Part shown: piece after piece, positions 42,290 through 57,889 of the stretch
Position numbering within the stretch: position 1 is the first letter of the stretch
Layout: every line of letters begins with the position of its first letter
From: Megachile rotundata
Lineage: Eukaryota; Arthropoda; Insecta; Hymenoptera; Megachilidae
Assembly: GCF_050947335.1 (NCBI RefSeq)
Contig: NW_027473316.1
Span: 1,488,001 to 1,552,000, forward strand
DNA length: 64,000 nucleotides
Direction of reading: 5' to 3'
Notes under the pieces: model-generated
Seen by the model: the letters and a program-made list of their open reading frames with translations, nothing else
Database searches by the model: none
Told to the model about the DNA's origin: nothing
Position numbers and translations under genes: made by a program

Positions 42290-43615
42290 TGTGATTGTAT
42301 GATTGTGATTGTATGATTGCGATTGTATGATTGTGATTGTATGATTGTGATTGTATGATTGTGATTGTATGATTGTGGTTGTATGATCGTGATTGCCTGA
42401 TTGTGATTGTATGATTGTGATTGTATGATTGTGATTGTATGATTGTGATTGTATGACTGTGATTGTATGATTGTGATTGTATGATTGTGATTGTATGATT
42501 GTGATTGTATGACTGTGATTGTATGATTGTGATTGTATGATTGTGATTGTATGATTGTGATTGTGTGATAGTGATTGTATGATTGTTTCTGTATGATTGT
42601 GATTGTATGATTGGGATTGTATGATTATGATTGTATGATTGTGATTGTGTGATTGTGATTGTGAGATTGTGATTGTATGATCGTGATTGTATGATCGTGA
42701 TTGTGAGATTGTGGTTGTATGATTGTGATTGTATGATTGTGATTGTATGATTTTGATTGTATGATTGTGATCGTATGATTGTGATTCTTTCATTGCGATT
42801 GTATGATTGTGATTGTATGATTGTGATTGTATGATTGTGATTGTATGATTGTGATTGTATGATTGTGATCGTATGATTGTGATTCTTTCATTGCGATTGT
42901 ATGATTGTGATTGTATGATTGTGATTGTATGATTGTGATTGTATGATTGTGATTGTATGATTGTGATTGTATGATTGTGATTGTATGATTGTGATTGTAT
43001 GATTGTGATTGTATGATTGTGATTGTATGATTGTGATTGTATGATTGTGATTGTATGATTGTGATTGTATGATTGTGATTGTATGATTGTGATTGTATGA
43101 TTGTGATTGTATGATTGTGATTGTATGATTGTGATTGTATGATTGTGATTGTATGATTGTGATTGTATGATTATGATTGTATGATTGTGATTGCATGATA
43201 GTGATTGTATGATTGTGATTGTATGATTGTGATTGTATGATTGTGATTGTATGAATGTGATTGTATGATTGCGATTGTGTGATTGTGATTGTATGATTGT
43301 GATTGTATGATAGTGATTGTATGATAGTGATTGTATGATTGTGATTGCATGATTGCGATTGTATGATTATGATTGAATGATTGTGATTGTATGACTGTGA
43401 TTGTGTGATCGTGATTGTGAGATTGTGATTGTATGATTTTGATTGTATGATGGTGATTGTATGATCGTGATTGTGAGATTGTGATTGTATGATTCTGATT
43501 GTATGATTGTGATTGTATGATTGTGATTGTATGATTGCGATTGTATGATTGTGATTGTATGATTGTGATTGTATGATAGTGATTGTATGATAGTGATTGT
43601 ATGATTGTCATTGTA
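42290..43615. repeat. ~1.3 kb matching part of 2.5-kb tandem, copy a
   Basis: Matches 44810-46150 at offset 2520, then 2534, and 61185-62530. The intervening 43.6-44.8 kb holds a copy of the 41.8-42.2 kb segment. The corresponding 2.5 kb step is missing in the second super-repeat. Confidence 0.75.
42895..43170. repeat. Pure-consensus tract, ~20 units (allele 278)
   Basis: Perfect consensus between CATTGCG (GC at 42893) and ATTATG (TTATG at 43171), a marker distance of 278 bp. Confidence 0.9.
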
Positions 43616-44809
43616 TGATTGTGATTGTATGATTGCGATTGTATGATTATGATTGAATGATTGTGACTGCATGATTGTAATTGTATGATTGTGATTGTAT
43701 GACTGTGATTGTATGATTGTGATTGTATGATTGTGATTGTATGATTGTGATTGTATGATAGTGATTGTATGATTGTTTCTGTATGATTGTGATTGTATGA
43801 TTGCGATTGTATGATTATGATTGTATGATTGTGATTGTGTGATTGTGATTGTGAGATTGTGATTGTATGACCGTGATTGTATGATCGTGATTGTGAGATT
43901 GTGGTTGTATGATTGTGATTGTATGATTGTGATCGTATGATAGTAATTGTATGATTGTGATAGTATGATTGCGATTGTATGATTGTGATTGTATGATTGT
44001 GATTGTATGATTGTGATCGTATGATTGTGATTCTTTCATTGCGATTGTATGATTGTGATTGTATGATTGTGATTGTATGATTGTGATTGTATGATTGTGA
44101 TTGTATGATTATGATTGTATGACTGTGATTGCATGATAGTGATTGTATGATTGTGATTGTATGATTGTGATTGTATGATTGTGATTGTATGATTGCGATT
44201 GTGTGATTGTGATTGTATGATTGTGATTGTATGATAGTGATTGTATGATAGTGATTGTATGATTGTGATTGTATGATTGCGATTGTATGATTATGATTGA
44301 ATGATTGTGATTGTATGACTGTGATTGTGTGATCGTGATTGTGAGATTGTGATTGTATGATTTTGATTGTATGATGGTGATTGTATGATCGTGATTGTGA
44401 GATTGTGATTGTATGATTGTGATTGTATGATTGTGATTGTATGATTGTGATTGTATGATTGTGATTGTATGATTGTGATTGTATGATTGTGATTGTATGA
44501 TTGCGATTGTATGATTGTGATTGTATGATTGTGATTGTATGATAGTGATTGTATGATAGTGATTGTATGATTGTGATTGTATGATTGTGATTGTATGATT
44601 GCGATTGTATGATTATGATTGAATGATTGTGATTGTATGACTGTGATTGTGTGATTGTGATTGTGAGATTGTGATTGTATGATTGTGATTCTTTCATTGC
44701 GATTGTATGATTGTGATTGTATGATTGTGATTGTATGATTGTGATTGTATGATTGTGATTGTATGATTGTGATCGTATGATTGTGGTTGTATAATTAAGG
44801 TTGAATGAT

Positions 44810-46150
44810 TGTTTCTGTATGATTGTGATTGTATGATTGCGATTGTATGATTGTGATTGTATGATTGTGATTGTATGATTGTGATTGTATGATTGTGGTT
44901 GTATGATCGTGATTGCCTGATTGTGATTGTATGATTGTGATTGTATGATTGTGATTGTATGATTGTGATTGTATGACTGTGATTGTATGATTGTGATTGT
45001 ATGATTGTGATTGTATGATTGTGATTGTATGACTGTGATTGTATGATTGTGATTGTATGATTGTGATTGTATGATTGTGATTGTGTGATAGTGATTGTAT
45101 GATTGTTTCTGTATGATTGTGATTGTATGATTGGGATTGTATGATTATGATTGTATGATTGTGATTGTGTGATTGTGATTGTGAGATTGTGATTGTATGA
45201 TCGTGATTGTATGATCGTGATTGTGAGATTGTGGTTGTATGATTGTGATTGTATGATTGTGATTGTATGATTTTGATTGTATGATTGTGATCGTATGATT
45301 GTGATTCTTTCATTGCGATTGTATGATTGTGATTGTATGATTGTGATTGTATGATTGTGATTGTATGATTGTGATTGTATGATTGTGATCGTATGATTGT
45401 GATTCTTTCATTGCGATTGTATGATTGTGATTGTATGATTGTGATTGTATGATTGTGATTGTATGATTGTGATTGTATGATTGTGATTGTATGATTGTGA
45501 TTGTATGATTGTGATTGTATGATTGTGATTGTATGATTGTGATTGTATGATTGTGATTGTATGATTGTGATTGTATGATTGTGATTGTATGATTGTGATT
45601 GTATGATTGTGATTGTATGATTGTGATTGTATGATTGTGATTGTATGATTGTGATTGTATGATTGTGATTGTATGATTGTGATTGTATGATTGTGATTGT
45701 ATGATTATGATTGTATGATTGTGATTGCATGATAGTGATTGTATGATTGTGATTGTATGATTGTGATTGTATGATTGTGATTGTATGAATGTGATTGTAT
45801 GATTGCGATTGTGTGATTGTGATTGTATGATTGTGATTGTATGATAGTGATTGTATGATAGTGATTGTATGATTGTGATTGCATGATTGCGATTGTATGA
45901 TTATGATTGAATGATTGTGATTGTATGACTGTGATTGTGTGATCGTGATTGTGAGATTGTGATTGTATGATTTTGATTGTATGATGGTGATTGTATGATC
46001 GTGATTGTGAGATTGTGATTGTATGATTCTGATTGTATGATTGTGATTGTATGATTGTGATTGTATGATTGCGATTGTATGATTGTGATTGTATGATTGT
46101 GATTGTATGATAGTGATTGTATGATAGTGATTGTATGATTGTGATTGTAT
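44810..46150. repeat. 2.5-kb tandem matching part, copy b
   Basis: Second copy of 42290-43615. It is also the form related to 31.2-32.1 kb (offset 13578, rising to 14096). Confidence 0.75.
45415..45704. repeat. Pure-consensus tract, ~21 units (allele 292)
   Basis: Same flanks as 42895-43170, with a marker distance of 292 bp, one unit longer. It is the longest perfect tract I saw. Confidence 0.9.
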
Positions 46151-46582
46151 GATTGTGATTGTATGATTGCGATTGTATGATTATGATTGAATGATTGTGA
46201 TTGTATGACTGTGATTGTGTGATTGTGATTGTGAGATTGTGATTGTATGATTTTGATTGTATGATGGTGATTGTATGATCGTGATTGTGAGATTGTGATT
46301 GTGAGATTGTGATTGTATGATTGTGATTCAATGATTGTGATTGTATGATAGTAATTGTATGATTGTGATTGTATGATTGCGATTGTATGATCGTGATTGC
46401 CTGATTGTGATTGTGTGATTGTGATTGTATGATTGCGATTGTATGATTGTGATCGTATGATTGTGATTCTTTGATTGCGATTGTATGATTGTGATTGTAT
46501 GATTGTGATTGTATGATTGTGATTGTATGATTGTGATTGTATGATTGTGATTGTATGATTGTGATCGTATGATTGTGGTTGT

Positions 46583-47100
46583 ATAATTAAGGTTGTATGA
46601 TTGTTTCTGTATGATTGTGATTGTATGTTTGCGGTTGTATGATTGTGATTGTATGATTGAGATTGTATGATTGTGATCGTATGATTGTGAATCTTTGATT
46701 GCGATTGAATGATTGTGATTGTATGATTGTGATTGTATGATTGTGATTGTATGATTGTGATTCTTTCATTGCGATTGTATGATTGTGATTGTATGATTGT
46801 GATTGTATGATTGTGATTGTATGATTGTGATTGTATGATTGTGATCGTATGATTGTGGTTGTGTAATTAAGGTTGTATGATTATTTCTGTATGATTGTGA
46901 TTGTATGTTTGCGGTTGTATGATTGTGATTGTATGATTGAGATTGTATGATTGTGATCGTATGATTGTGAATCTTTGATTGCGATTGAATGATTGTGATT
47001 GTATGATTGTGATTGTATGATTGTGATTGTATGATTGTGATTGTATGATTGTGATTGTATGATTGTGATTGTATGATTGTGATTGTATGATTGTGATTGT
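46583..47100. repeat. ATGTTTGCGG paired block, copy 2
   Basis: Pair at 46627 and 46907, 280 bp apart, one unit more than copies 1 and 3. Confidence 0.75.
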
Positions 47101-47216
47101 ATGATAGTGATTGTATGATTGTTTCTGTATGATTGTGATTGTATGATTGCGATTGTATGATTATGATTGTATAATTGTGATTGTATGATTGTGATTGTGT
47201 GATTGTGATTGTGAGA

Positions 47217-47219
47217 TTT
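47217..47219. repeat. 13-bp unit site 5
   Basis: One-base-short unit followed by GTATAATCG. Phase passes from 5 (46583) to 4 (47576) modulo 14. Confidence 0.95.
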
Positions 47220-47499
47220 GATTGTATAATCGTGATTGTATGATCGTGATTGTGAGATTGTGATTGTATGATTGTGATTGTATGATAGTGATTGTATGAT
47301 AGTGATTGTATGATAGTGATTGTATGATTGTGATTGTATGATTGCGATTGTATGATTATGATTGAATGATTGTGATTGTATGACTGTGATTGTGTGATCG
47401 TGATTGTGAGATTGTGATTGTATGATTTTGATTGTATGATGGTGATTGTATGATCGTGATTGTGAGATTGTGATTGTGAGATTGTGATTGTATGATTGT

Positions 47500-50400
47500 G
47501 ATTCAATGATTGTGATTGTATGATAGTAATTGTATGATTGTGATTGTATGATTGTGATCGTATGATTGTGGTTGTATAATTAAGGTTGTATGATTGTTTC
47601 TGTATGATTGTGATTGTATGATTGCGATTGTATGATTGTGATTGTATGATTGTGATTGTATGATTGTGGTTGTATGATCGTGATTGCCTGATTGTGATTG
47701 TATGATTGTGATTGTATGATTGTGATTGTATGATTGTGATTGTATGACTGTGATTGTATGATTGTGATTGTATGATTGTGATTGTATGATTGTGATTGTA
47801 TGATTGTGATTGTATGATTGTGATCGTATGATTGTGGTTGTATAATTATGGTTGTCTGATTGTTTCTGTATGATTGTGATTGTATGATTGCGATTGTATG
47901 ATTGTGATTGTATGATTGTGATTGTATGATTGTGATTGTATGATTGTGATTGCATGATTGTGATTGTATGATTGTGATTGTATGATTGTGATTGTATGAT
48001 TGTGGTTGTATGATTGTGATTGTATGATTGTGATTCTTTCATTGCGATTGTATGATTGTGATTGTATGATTGTGATTGTATGATTGTGATTGTATGATTG
48101 TGATTGTATGATTGTGATTGTATGATTGTGATCGTATGATTGTGGTTGTATAATTAAGGTTGTATGATTGTTTCTGTATGATTGTGATTGTATGATTGCG
48201 ATTGTATGATCGTGATTGTGAGATTGTGATTGTGAGATTGTGATTGTATGATTGTGATTGAATGATTGTGATTGTGTGATAGTAATTGTATGATTGTGAT
48301 TGTATGATTGTGATTGTATGATTGTGATTGTATGATAGTAATTGTATGATTGTGATTGTATGATCGTGATTGTGAGATTGTGATTGTATGATTGCGATTG
48401 TATGATTGTGATTGTATGATTGTGATTGTATGACTGTGATTGTAAGATTGTGATTGTGTGATTGCGATTGTATGATTGTGACTGTATAATTGTGATTGTA
48501 TGATTGTGATTCTATGATTGTGATTGTTTGATTCTGATTGTATGATTGTTATTGTATGATCCTGATTGTATGATTGTGATTGTATGATTGTGATTGTATG
48601 ATTGTGATTTTATGATTGTGATTCTTTCATTGCGATTGTATGATTGTGATTGTATGATTGTGATTGTATGATTGTGATTGTATGATTGTGATCGTATGAT
48701 TGTGGTTGTATAATTAAGGTTGTATGATTATTTCTGTATGATTGTGATTGTATGATTGCGGTTGTATGATTGTGATTGTATGATTGAGATTGTATGATTG
48801 TGATCGTATGATTGTGAATCTTTGATTGCGATTGTATGATTGTGATTGTATGATTGTGATTGTATGATTGTGATTGTATGATTGTGATTGTATGATTGTG
48901 ATTGTATGATTGTGATTGTATGATTGTGATTGTATGATTGTGATTGTATGATTGTGATTGTATGATAGTGATTGTATGATTGTTTCTGTATGATTGTGAT
49001 TGTATGATTGCGATTGTATGATTGCGATTGTATGATTATGATTGAATGATTGTGATTGTATGACTGTGATTGTGTGATCGTGATTGTGAGATTGTGATTG
49101 TATGATTTTGATTGTATGATGGTGATTGTATGATCGTGATTGTGAGATTGTGATTGTATGATTGTGATTGTATGATTGTGATTGTATGATTGTGATTGTA
49201 TGATTGTGATTGTATGATTGTGATTGTATGATTGTGATTGTATGATTGCGATTGTATGATTGTGATTGTATGATTGTGATTGTATGATAGTGATTGTATG
49301 ATAGTGATTGTATGATTGTGATTGTATGATTGTGATTGTATGATTGCGATTGTATGATTATGATTGAATGATTGTGATTGTATGACTGTGATTGTGTGAT
49401 TGTGATTGTGAGATTGTGATCGTGTGATTGTGATTCCTTGATTGCGATTGTATGATTGTGATTGTATGATTGTGATTGTATGATTGCGATTGTATGATTA
49501 TGGTTGTATGATTGTGATTGTATGATTGTGATTCTTTCATTGCGATTGTATGATTGTGATTGTATGATTGTGATTGCATGATTGTGATTGTATGATTGTG
49601 ATTGTATGATTGTGATTGTATGATTGTGGTTGTATGATTGTGATTGTATGATTGTGATTCTTTCATTGCGATTGTATGATTGTGATTGTATGATTGTGAT
49701 TGTATGATTGTGATTGTATGATTGTGATCGTATGATTGTGGTTGTATAATTAAGGTTGTGTGATTGTTTCTGTATGATTGTGATTGTATGATTGCGATTG
49801 TATGATCGTGATTGTGAGATTGTGATTGTGAGATTGTGATTGTATGATTGTGATTGAATGATTGTGATTGTGTGATAGTAATTGTATGATTGTGATTGTA
49901 TGATTGTGATTGTATGATTGTGATTGTATGATAGTAATTGTATGATTGTGATTGTATGATCGTGATTGTATGATTGTGACTTTATAATTGTGATTGTATG
50001 ATTGTGTTTGTATGATTGTGATTGTATGATTGTGATTGTATGATTGTGATCGTATGATTGTGATCGTATAATTGTGATCGTATGATTGTGATCGTATGAT
50101 TGTGATTGTATGATTGTGATTGTATGATTGTAATTGTATGATTGTGATTGTATGATTGTGATTGTATGATTGTGACTGTTTGATTGTGATTGTATGATTG
50201 TGATTCTATGATTGTGATTGTTTGATTCTGATTGTATGATTGTTATTGTATGATCCTGATTGTATGATTGTGATTGTATGATTGTGATTGTATGATTGTG
50301 ATTTTATGATTGTGATTCTTTCATTGCGATTGTATGATTGTGATTGTATGATTGTGATTGTATGATTGTGATTGTATGATTGTGATCGTATGATTGTGGC

Positions 50401-51780
50401 TGTATAATTAAGGTTGTATGATTATTTCTGTATGATTGTGATTGTATGATTGCGGTTGTATGATTGTGATTGTATGATTGTGATTGTATGACAGTGATTG
50501 TATGATTGTTTCTGTATGATTGTGATTGTATGATTGCGATTGTATGATTGCGATTGAATGATTGTGATTGTATGACTGTGATTGTGTGATCGTAATTGTG
50601 AGATTGTGATTGTATGATTTTGATTGTATGATGGTGATTGTATGATCGTGATTGTGAGATTGTGATTGTATGATTGTGATTGTATGATTGTGATTGTATG
50701 ATTGTGATTGTATGATTGTGATTGTATGATTGTGATTGTATGATTGCGATTGTATGATTGTGATTGTATGATTGTGATTGTATGATAGTGATTGTATGAT
50801 AGTGATTGTATGATTGTGATTGTATGATTGTGATTGTATGATTGTGATTGTATGATTGCGATTGTATGATTATGATTGAATGATTGTGATTGTATGACTG
50901 TGATTGTGTGATTGTGATTGTGAGATTGTGATTGTATGATTGTGATTCTTTCATTGCGATTGTATGATTGTGATTGTATGATTGTGATTGTATGATTGTG
51001 ATTGTATGATTGTGATTGTATGATTGTGATCGTATGATTGTGGTTGTATAATTAAGGTTGTATGATTGTTTCTGTATGATTGTGATTGTATGATTGCGAT
51101 TGTATGATTGTGATTGTATGATTGTGATTGTATGATTGTGGTTGTATGATCGTGATTGCCTGATTGTGATTGTATGATTGTGATTGTATGATTGTGATTG
51201 TATGATTGTGATTGTATGACTGTGATTGTATGATTGTGATTGTATGATTGTGATTGTATGATTGTGATCGTATGATTGTGGTTGTATAAATAAGGTTGTA
51301 TGATTGTTTCTGTATGATTGTGATTGTATGATTGCGATTGTATGATTGTGATTGTATGATTGTGATTGTATGATTGTGGTTGTATGAACGTGATTGCCCG
51401 ATTGTGATTGTATGATTGTGATTGTATGATAGTGATTGTATGATTGTTTCTGTATGATTGTGATTGTATGATTGCGATTGTATGATTATGATTGTATAAT
51501 TGTGATTGTATGATTGTGATTGTGTGATTGTGATTGTGAGATTTGATTGTATGATCGTGATTGCATGATCGTGATTGTGAGATTGTGATTGTATGATTGT
51601 GATTGAATGATTGTGATTGTATGATTGCGATTGTATGATTGTGATTGTATGATTGTGATTGTATGATAGTGATTGTATGATAGTGATTGTATGATAGTGA
51701 TTGTATGATTGTGATTGTATGATTGTGATCGTATGATTGTGAATCTTTGATTGCGATTGAATGATTGTGATTGTATGATT
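47500..51780. repeat. Shortened third relative of 33.4-39.1 kb
   Basis: Marker offsets to the 33-39 kb region fall stepwise from 14082 to 12654, so ~1.4 kb was lost in whole units. Module M copies lie at 48150-48565 (short form) and 49746-50255. The latter has an internal deletion joining GATCGTG directly to GTGACTTTATAATTG near 49975, a private GACTTTAT spelling. Confidence 0.7.
51542..51544. repeat. 13-bp unit site 6
   Basis: Followed by GATCGTGATTGCATG. Only 685 bp from site 7, the closest pair in the window. Confidence 0.95.
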
Positions 51781-52226
51781 GTGATTGTATGATTGTGATT
51801 GTATGATTGTGATTGTATGATTGTGATCGTATGATTGTGGTTGTGTAATTAAGGTTGTATGATTATTTCTGTATGATTGTGATTGTATGTTTGCGGTTGT
51901 ATGATTGTGATTGTATGATTGAGATTGTATGATTGTGATCGTATGATTGTGAATCTTTGATTGCGATTGAATGATTGTGATTGTATGATTGTGATTGTAT
52001 GATTGTGATTGTATGATTGTGATTGTATGATTGTGATTGTATGATTGTGATTGTATGATTGTGATTGTATGATTGTGATTGTATGATTGTGATTGTATGA
52101 TTGTGATTGTATGATAGTGATTGTATGATTGTTTCTGTATGATTGTGATTGTATGATTGCGATTGTATGATTATGATTGTATAATTGTGATTGTATGATT
52201 GTGATTGTGTGATTGTGATTGTGAGA

Positions 52227-52229
52227 TTT
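52227..52229. repeat. 13-bp unit site 7
   Basis: Followed by GTATAATCG. Counterpart of site 2 at +19078. Confidence 0.95.
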
Positions 52230-55200
52230 GATTGTATAATCGTGATTGTATGATCGTGATTGTGAGATTGTGATTGTATGATTGTGATTGTATGATAGTG
52301 ATTGTATGATAGTGATTGTATGATTGTGATTGTATGATTGCGATTGTATGATTATGATTGAATGATTGTGATTGTATGACTGTGATTGTGTGATCGTGAT
52401 TGTGAGATTGTGATTGTATGATTTTGATTGTATGATGGTGATTGTATGATCGTGATTGTGAGATTGTGATTGTGAGATTGTGATTGTATGATTGTGATTC
52501 AATGATTGTGATTGTATGATAGTAATTGTATGATTGTGATTGTATGATTGTGATCGTATGATTGTGGTTGTATAATTAAGGTTGTATGATTGTTTCTGTA
52601 TGATTGTGATTGTATGATTGCGATTGTATGATTGTGATTGTATGATTGTGATTGTATGATTGTGGTTGTATGATCGTGATTGCCTGATTGTGATTGTATG
52701 ATTGTGATTGTATGATTGTGATTGTATGATTGTGATTGTATGACTGTGATTGTATGATTGTGATTGTATGATTGTGATTGTATGATTGTGATTGTATGAT
52801 TGTGATTGTATGATTGTGATCGTATGATTGTGGTTGTATAATTATGGTTGTCTGATTGTTTCTGTATGATTGTGATTGTATGATTGCGATTGTATGATTG
52901 TGATTGTATGATTGTGATTGTATTATTGTGATTGTATGATTGTGATTGCATGATTGTGATTGTATGATTGTGATTGTATGATTGTGATTGTATGATTGTG
53001 GTTGTATGATTGTGATTGTATGATTGTGATTCTTTCATTGCGATTGTATGATTGTGATTGTATGATTGTGATTGTATGATTGTGATTGTATGATTGTGAT
53101 TGTATGATTGTGATCGTATGATTGTGGTTGTATAATTATGGTTGTCTGATTGTTTCTGTATGATTGTGATTGTATGATTGCGATTGTATGATTGTGATTG
53201 TATGATTGTGATTGTATTATTGTGATTGTATGATTGTGATTGCATGATTGTGATTGTATGATTGTGATTGTATGATTGTGATTGTATGATTGTGGTTGTA
53301 TGATTGTGATTGTATGATTGTGATTCTTTCATTGCGATTGTATGATTGTGATTGTATGATTGCGATTGTATGATCGTGATTGTGAGATTGTGATTGTGAG
53401 ATTGTGATTGTATGATTGTGATTGAATGATTGTGATTGTGTGATAGTAATTGTATGATTGTGATTGTATGATTGTGATTGTATGATTGTGATTGTATGAT
53501 AGTAATTGTATGATTGTGATTGTATGATCGTGATTGTGAGATTGTGATTGTATGATTGCGATTGTATGATTGTGATTGTATGATTGTGATTGTATGACTG
53601 TGATTGTAAGATTGTGATTGTGTGATTGCGATTGTATGATTGTGACTGTATAATTGTGATTGTATGATTGTGATTCTATGATTGTGATTGTTTGATTCTG
53701 ATTGTATGATTGTTATTGTATGATCCTGATTGTATGATTGTGATTGTATGATTGTGATTGTATGATTGTGATTTTATGATTGTGATTCTTTCATTGCGAT
53801 TGTATGATTGTGATTGTATGATTGTGATTGTATGATTGTGATTGTATGATTGTGATTGTATGATTGTGATCGTATGATTGTGGTTGTATAATTAAGGTTG
53901 TATGATTATTTCTGTATGATTGCGATTGTATGATTGCGTTTGTATGATTGTGATTGTATGATTGAGATTGTATGATTGTGATCGTATGATTGTGAATCTT
54001 TGATTGCGATTGTATGATTGTGATTGTATGATTGTGATTGTATGATTGTGATTGTATGATTGTGATTGTATGATTGTGATTGTATGATTGTGATTGTATG
54101 ATTGTGATTGTATGATAGTGATTGTATGATTGTTTCTGTATGATTGTGATTGTATGATTGCGATTGTATGATTGCGATTGTATGATTATGATTGAATGAT
54201 TGTGATTGTATGACTGTGATTGTGTGATCGTGATTGTGAGATTGTGATTGTATGATTTTGATTGTATGATGGTGATTGTATGATCGTGATTGTGAGATTG
54301 TGATTGTATGATTGTGATTGTATGATTGTGATTGTATGATTGTGATTGTATGATTGTGATTGTATGATTGTGATTGTATGATTGTGATTGTATGATTGCA
54401 ATTGTATGATTGTGATTGTATGATTGTGATTGTATGATAGTGATTGTATGATAGTGATTGTATGATTGTGATTGTATGATTGTGATTGTATGATTGCGAT
54501 TGTATGATTATGATTGAATGATTGTGATTGTATGACTGTGATTGTGTGATTGTGATTGTGAGATTGTGATCGTATGATTGTGATTCCTTGATTGCGATTG
54601 TATGATTGTGATTGTATGATTGTGATTGTATGATTGCGATTGTATGATTATGGTTGTATGATTGTGATTGTATGATTGTGATTCTTTCATTGCGATTGTA
54701 TGATTGTGATTGTATGATTGTGATTGTATGATTGTGATTGTATGATTGTGATCGTATGATTGTGGTTGTATAATTAAGGTTGTATGATTGTTTCTGTATG
54801 ATTGTGATTGTATGATTGCGATTGTATGATTGTGATTGTATGATTGTGATTGTACGATTGTGGTTGTATGATCGTGATTGCCTGATTGTGATTGTATGAT
54901 TGTGATTGTATGATTGTGATTGTATGATTGTGATTGTATGACTGTGATTGTATGATTGTGGTTGTATGATTGTGATTGTATGATTGTGATTGTATGATTG
55001 TGATCGTATGATTGTGGTTGTATAATTATGGTTGTCTGATTGTTTCTGTATGATTGTGATTGTATGATTGCGATTGTATGATTGTGATTGTATGATTGTG
55101 ATTGTATGATTGTGATTGTATGATTGTGAATGTATGATTGTGATTGCATGATTGTGATTGTATGATTGTGATTGTATGATTGTGATTGTATGATTGTGGT

Positions 55201-55315
55201 TGTATGATTGTGATTGTATGATTGTGATTCTTTCATTGCGATTGTATGATTGTGATTGTATGATTGTGATTGTATGATTGTGATTGTATGATTGTGATCG
55301 TATGATTGTGGTTGT

Positions 55316-55927
55316 ATAATTAAGGTTGTGTGATTGTTTCTGTATGATTGTGATTGTATGATTGCGATTGTATGATCGTGATTGTGAGATTGTGATTGTG
55401 AGATTGTGATTGTATGATTGTGATTGAATGATTGTGATTGTGTGATAGTAATTGTATGATTGTGATTGTATGATTGTGATTGTATGATTGTGATTGTATG
55501 ATAGTAATTGTATGATTGTGATTGTATGATCGTGATTGTGAGATTGTGATTGTATGATTGCGATTGTATGATTGTGATTGTATGATTGTGATTGTATGAC
55601 TGTGATTGTAAGATTGTGATTGTGTGATTGCGATTGTATGATTGTGACTGTATAATTGTGATTGTATGATTGTGTTTGTATGATTGTGATTGTATGATTG
55701 TGATTGTATGATTGTGATCGTATGATTGTGATCGTATAATTGTGATCGTATGATTGTGATCGTATGATTGTGATTGTATGATTGTGATTGTATGATTGTA
55801 ATTGTATGATTGTGATTGTATGATTGTGATTGTATGATTGTGACTGTTTGATTGTGATTGTATGATTGTGATTCTATGATTGTGATTGTTTGATTCTGAT
55901 TGTATGATTGTTATTGTATGATCCTGA
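55316..55927. repeat. Module M copy (55.3 kb)
   Basis: Counterpart of 36924-37535 at +18392, with GATCCTGATTGTATG at its end. Confidence 0.8.
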
Positions 55928-57279
55928 TTGTATGATTGTGATTGTATGATTGTGATTGTATGATTGTGATTTTATGATTGTGATTCTTTCATTGCGATTG
56001 TATGATTGTGATTGTATGATTGTGATTGTATGATTGTGATTGTATGATTGTGATCGTATGATTGTGGTTGTATAATTAAGGTTGTATGATTATTTCTGTA
56101 TGATTGTGATTGTATGATTGCGGTTGTATGATTGTGATTGTATGATTGAGATTGTATGATTGTGATCCTATGATTGTGAATCTTTGATTGCGATTGTATG
56201 ATTGTGATTGTATGATTGTGATTGTATGATTGTGATTGTATGATTGTGATTGTATGATAGTGATTGTATGATTGTTTCTGTATGATTGTGATTGTATGAT
56301 TGCGATTGTATGATTGCGATTGTATGATTATGATTGAATGATTGTGATTGTATGACTGTGATTGTGTGATCGTAATTGTGAGATTGTGATTGTATGATTT
56401 TGATTGTATGATGGTGATTGTATGATCGTGATTGTGAGATTGTGATTGTATGATTGTGATTGTATGATTGTGATTGTATGATTGTGATTGTATGATTGTG
56501 ATTGTATGATTGCGATTGTATGATTGTGATTGTATGATTGTGATTGTATGATAGTGATTGTATGATAGTGATTGTATGATTGTGATTGTATGATTGTGAT
56601 TGTATGATTGCGATTGTATGATTATGATTGAATGATTGTGATTGTATGACTGTGATTGTATGATTGTGATTGTGAGATTGTGATTGTATGATTGTGATTC
56701 TTTCATTGCGATTGTATGATTGTGATTGTATGATTGTGATTGTATGATTGTGATTGTATGATTGTGATCGTATGATTGTGGTTGTATAATTAAGGTTGTA
56801 TGATTGTTTCTGTATGATTGTGATTGTATGATTGCGATTGTATGATTGTGATTGTATGATTGTGATTGTATGATTGTGGTTGTATGATCGTGATTGCCTG
56901 ATTGTGATTGTATGATTGTGATTGTATGATTGTGATTGTATGATTGTGATTGTATGACTATGATTGTATGATTGTGATTGTATGATTGTGATTGTATGAT
57001 TGTGATCGTATGATTGTGGTTGTATAAATAAGGTTGTATGATTGTTTCTGTATGATTGTGATTGTATGATTGCGATTGTATGATTGTGATTGTATGATTG
57101 TGATTGTATGATTGTGGTTGTATGATCGTGATTGCCCGATTGTGATTGTATGATTGTGATTGTATGATAGTGATTGTATGATTGTTTCTGTATGATTGTG
57201 ATTGTATGATTGCGATTGTATGATTATGATTGTATAATTGTGATTGTATGATTGTGATTGTGTGATTGTGATTGTGAGA

Positions 57280-57282
57280 TTT
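57280..57282. repeat. 13-bp unit site 8
   Basis: Counterpart of site 3 at +18392, with the same two GATCGTGATTGCATG companions. Confidence 0.95.
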
Positions 57283-57889
57283 GATTGTATGATCGTGATT
57301 GCATGATCGTGATTGCATGATCGTGATTGTGAGATTGTGATTGTATGATTGTGATTGAATGATTGTGATTGTATGATTGCGATTGTATGATTGTGATTGT
57401 ATGATTGTGATTGTATGATAGTGATTGTATGATAGTGATTGTATGATAGTGATTGTATGATTGTGATTGTATGATTGTGATTGTATGATTGTGGTTGTAT
57501 GATTGTGATTGTATGATTGTGATTGTATGATAGTGATTGTATGATTGTGATTGTATGATTGTGATTGTATGATTGTGGTTGTATGATTGTGATTGTATGA
57601 TTGTGATTGTATGATTGTGATTGTATGACTGTGATTGTAAGATTGTGATTGTGTGATTGCGATTGTATGATTGTGACTGTATAATTGTGATTGTATGATT
57701 GTGTTTGTATGATTGTGATTGTATGATTGTGATTGTATGATTGTGATCGTATGATTGTGATCGTATAATTGTGATCGTATGATTGTGATCGTATGATTGT
57801 GATTGTATGATTGTGATTGTATGATTGTGATTGTATGATTGTGATTGTATGATTGTGATTGTTTGATTGTGATTGTATGATTGTGATTG

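Larger units (their letters stand above)
32700..51790. repeat. ~19.1 kb super-repeat, copy 1
   Basis: Nearly all of 32.7 to ~42.3 kb and 44.8 to 47.9 kb is found again from 51.79 kb to the window end. The offset is 19092 at the start, then 19078, 18392, 18406, 18644 and ~16375-16305. The steps correspond to a 686-bp tandem and a ~2.5 kb tandem present only in this copy, ~240 bp missing from this copy, and one-unit changes. Phase remainders equal the number of one-base indels between the points compared. The segment 47.5-51.7 kb is a further shortened relative of 33.4-39.1 kb. Confidence 0.8.
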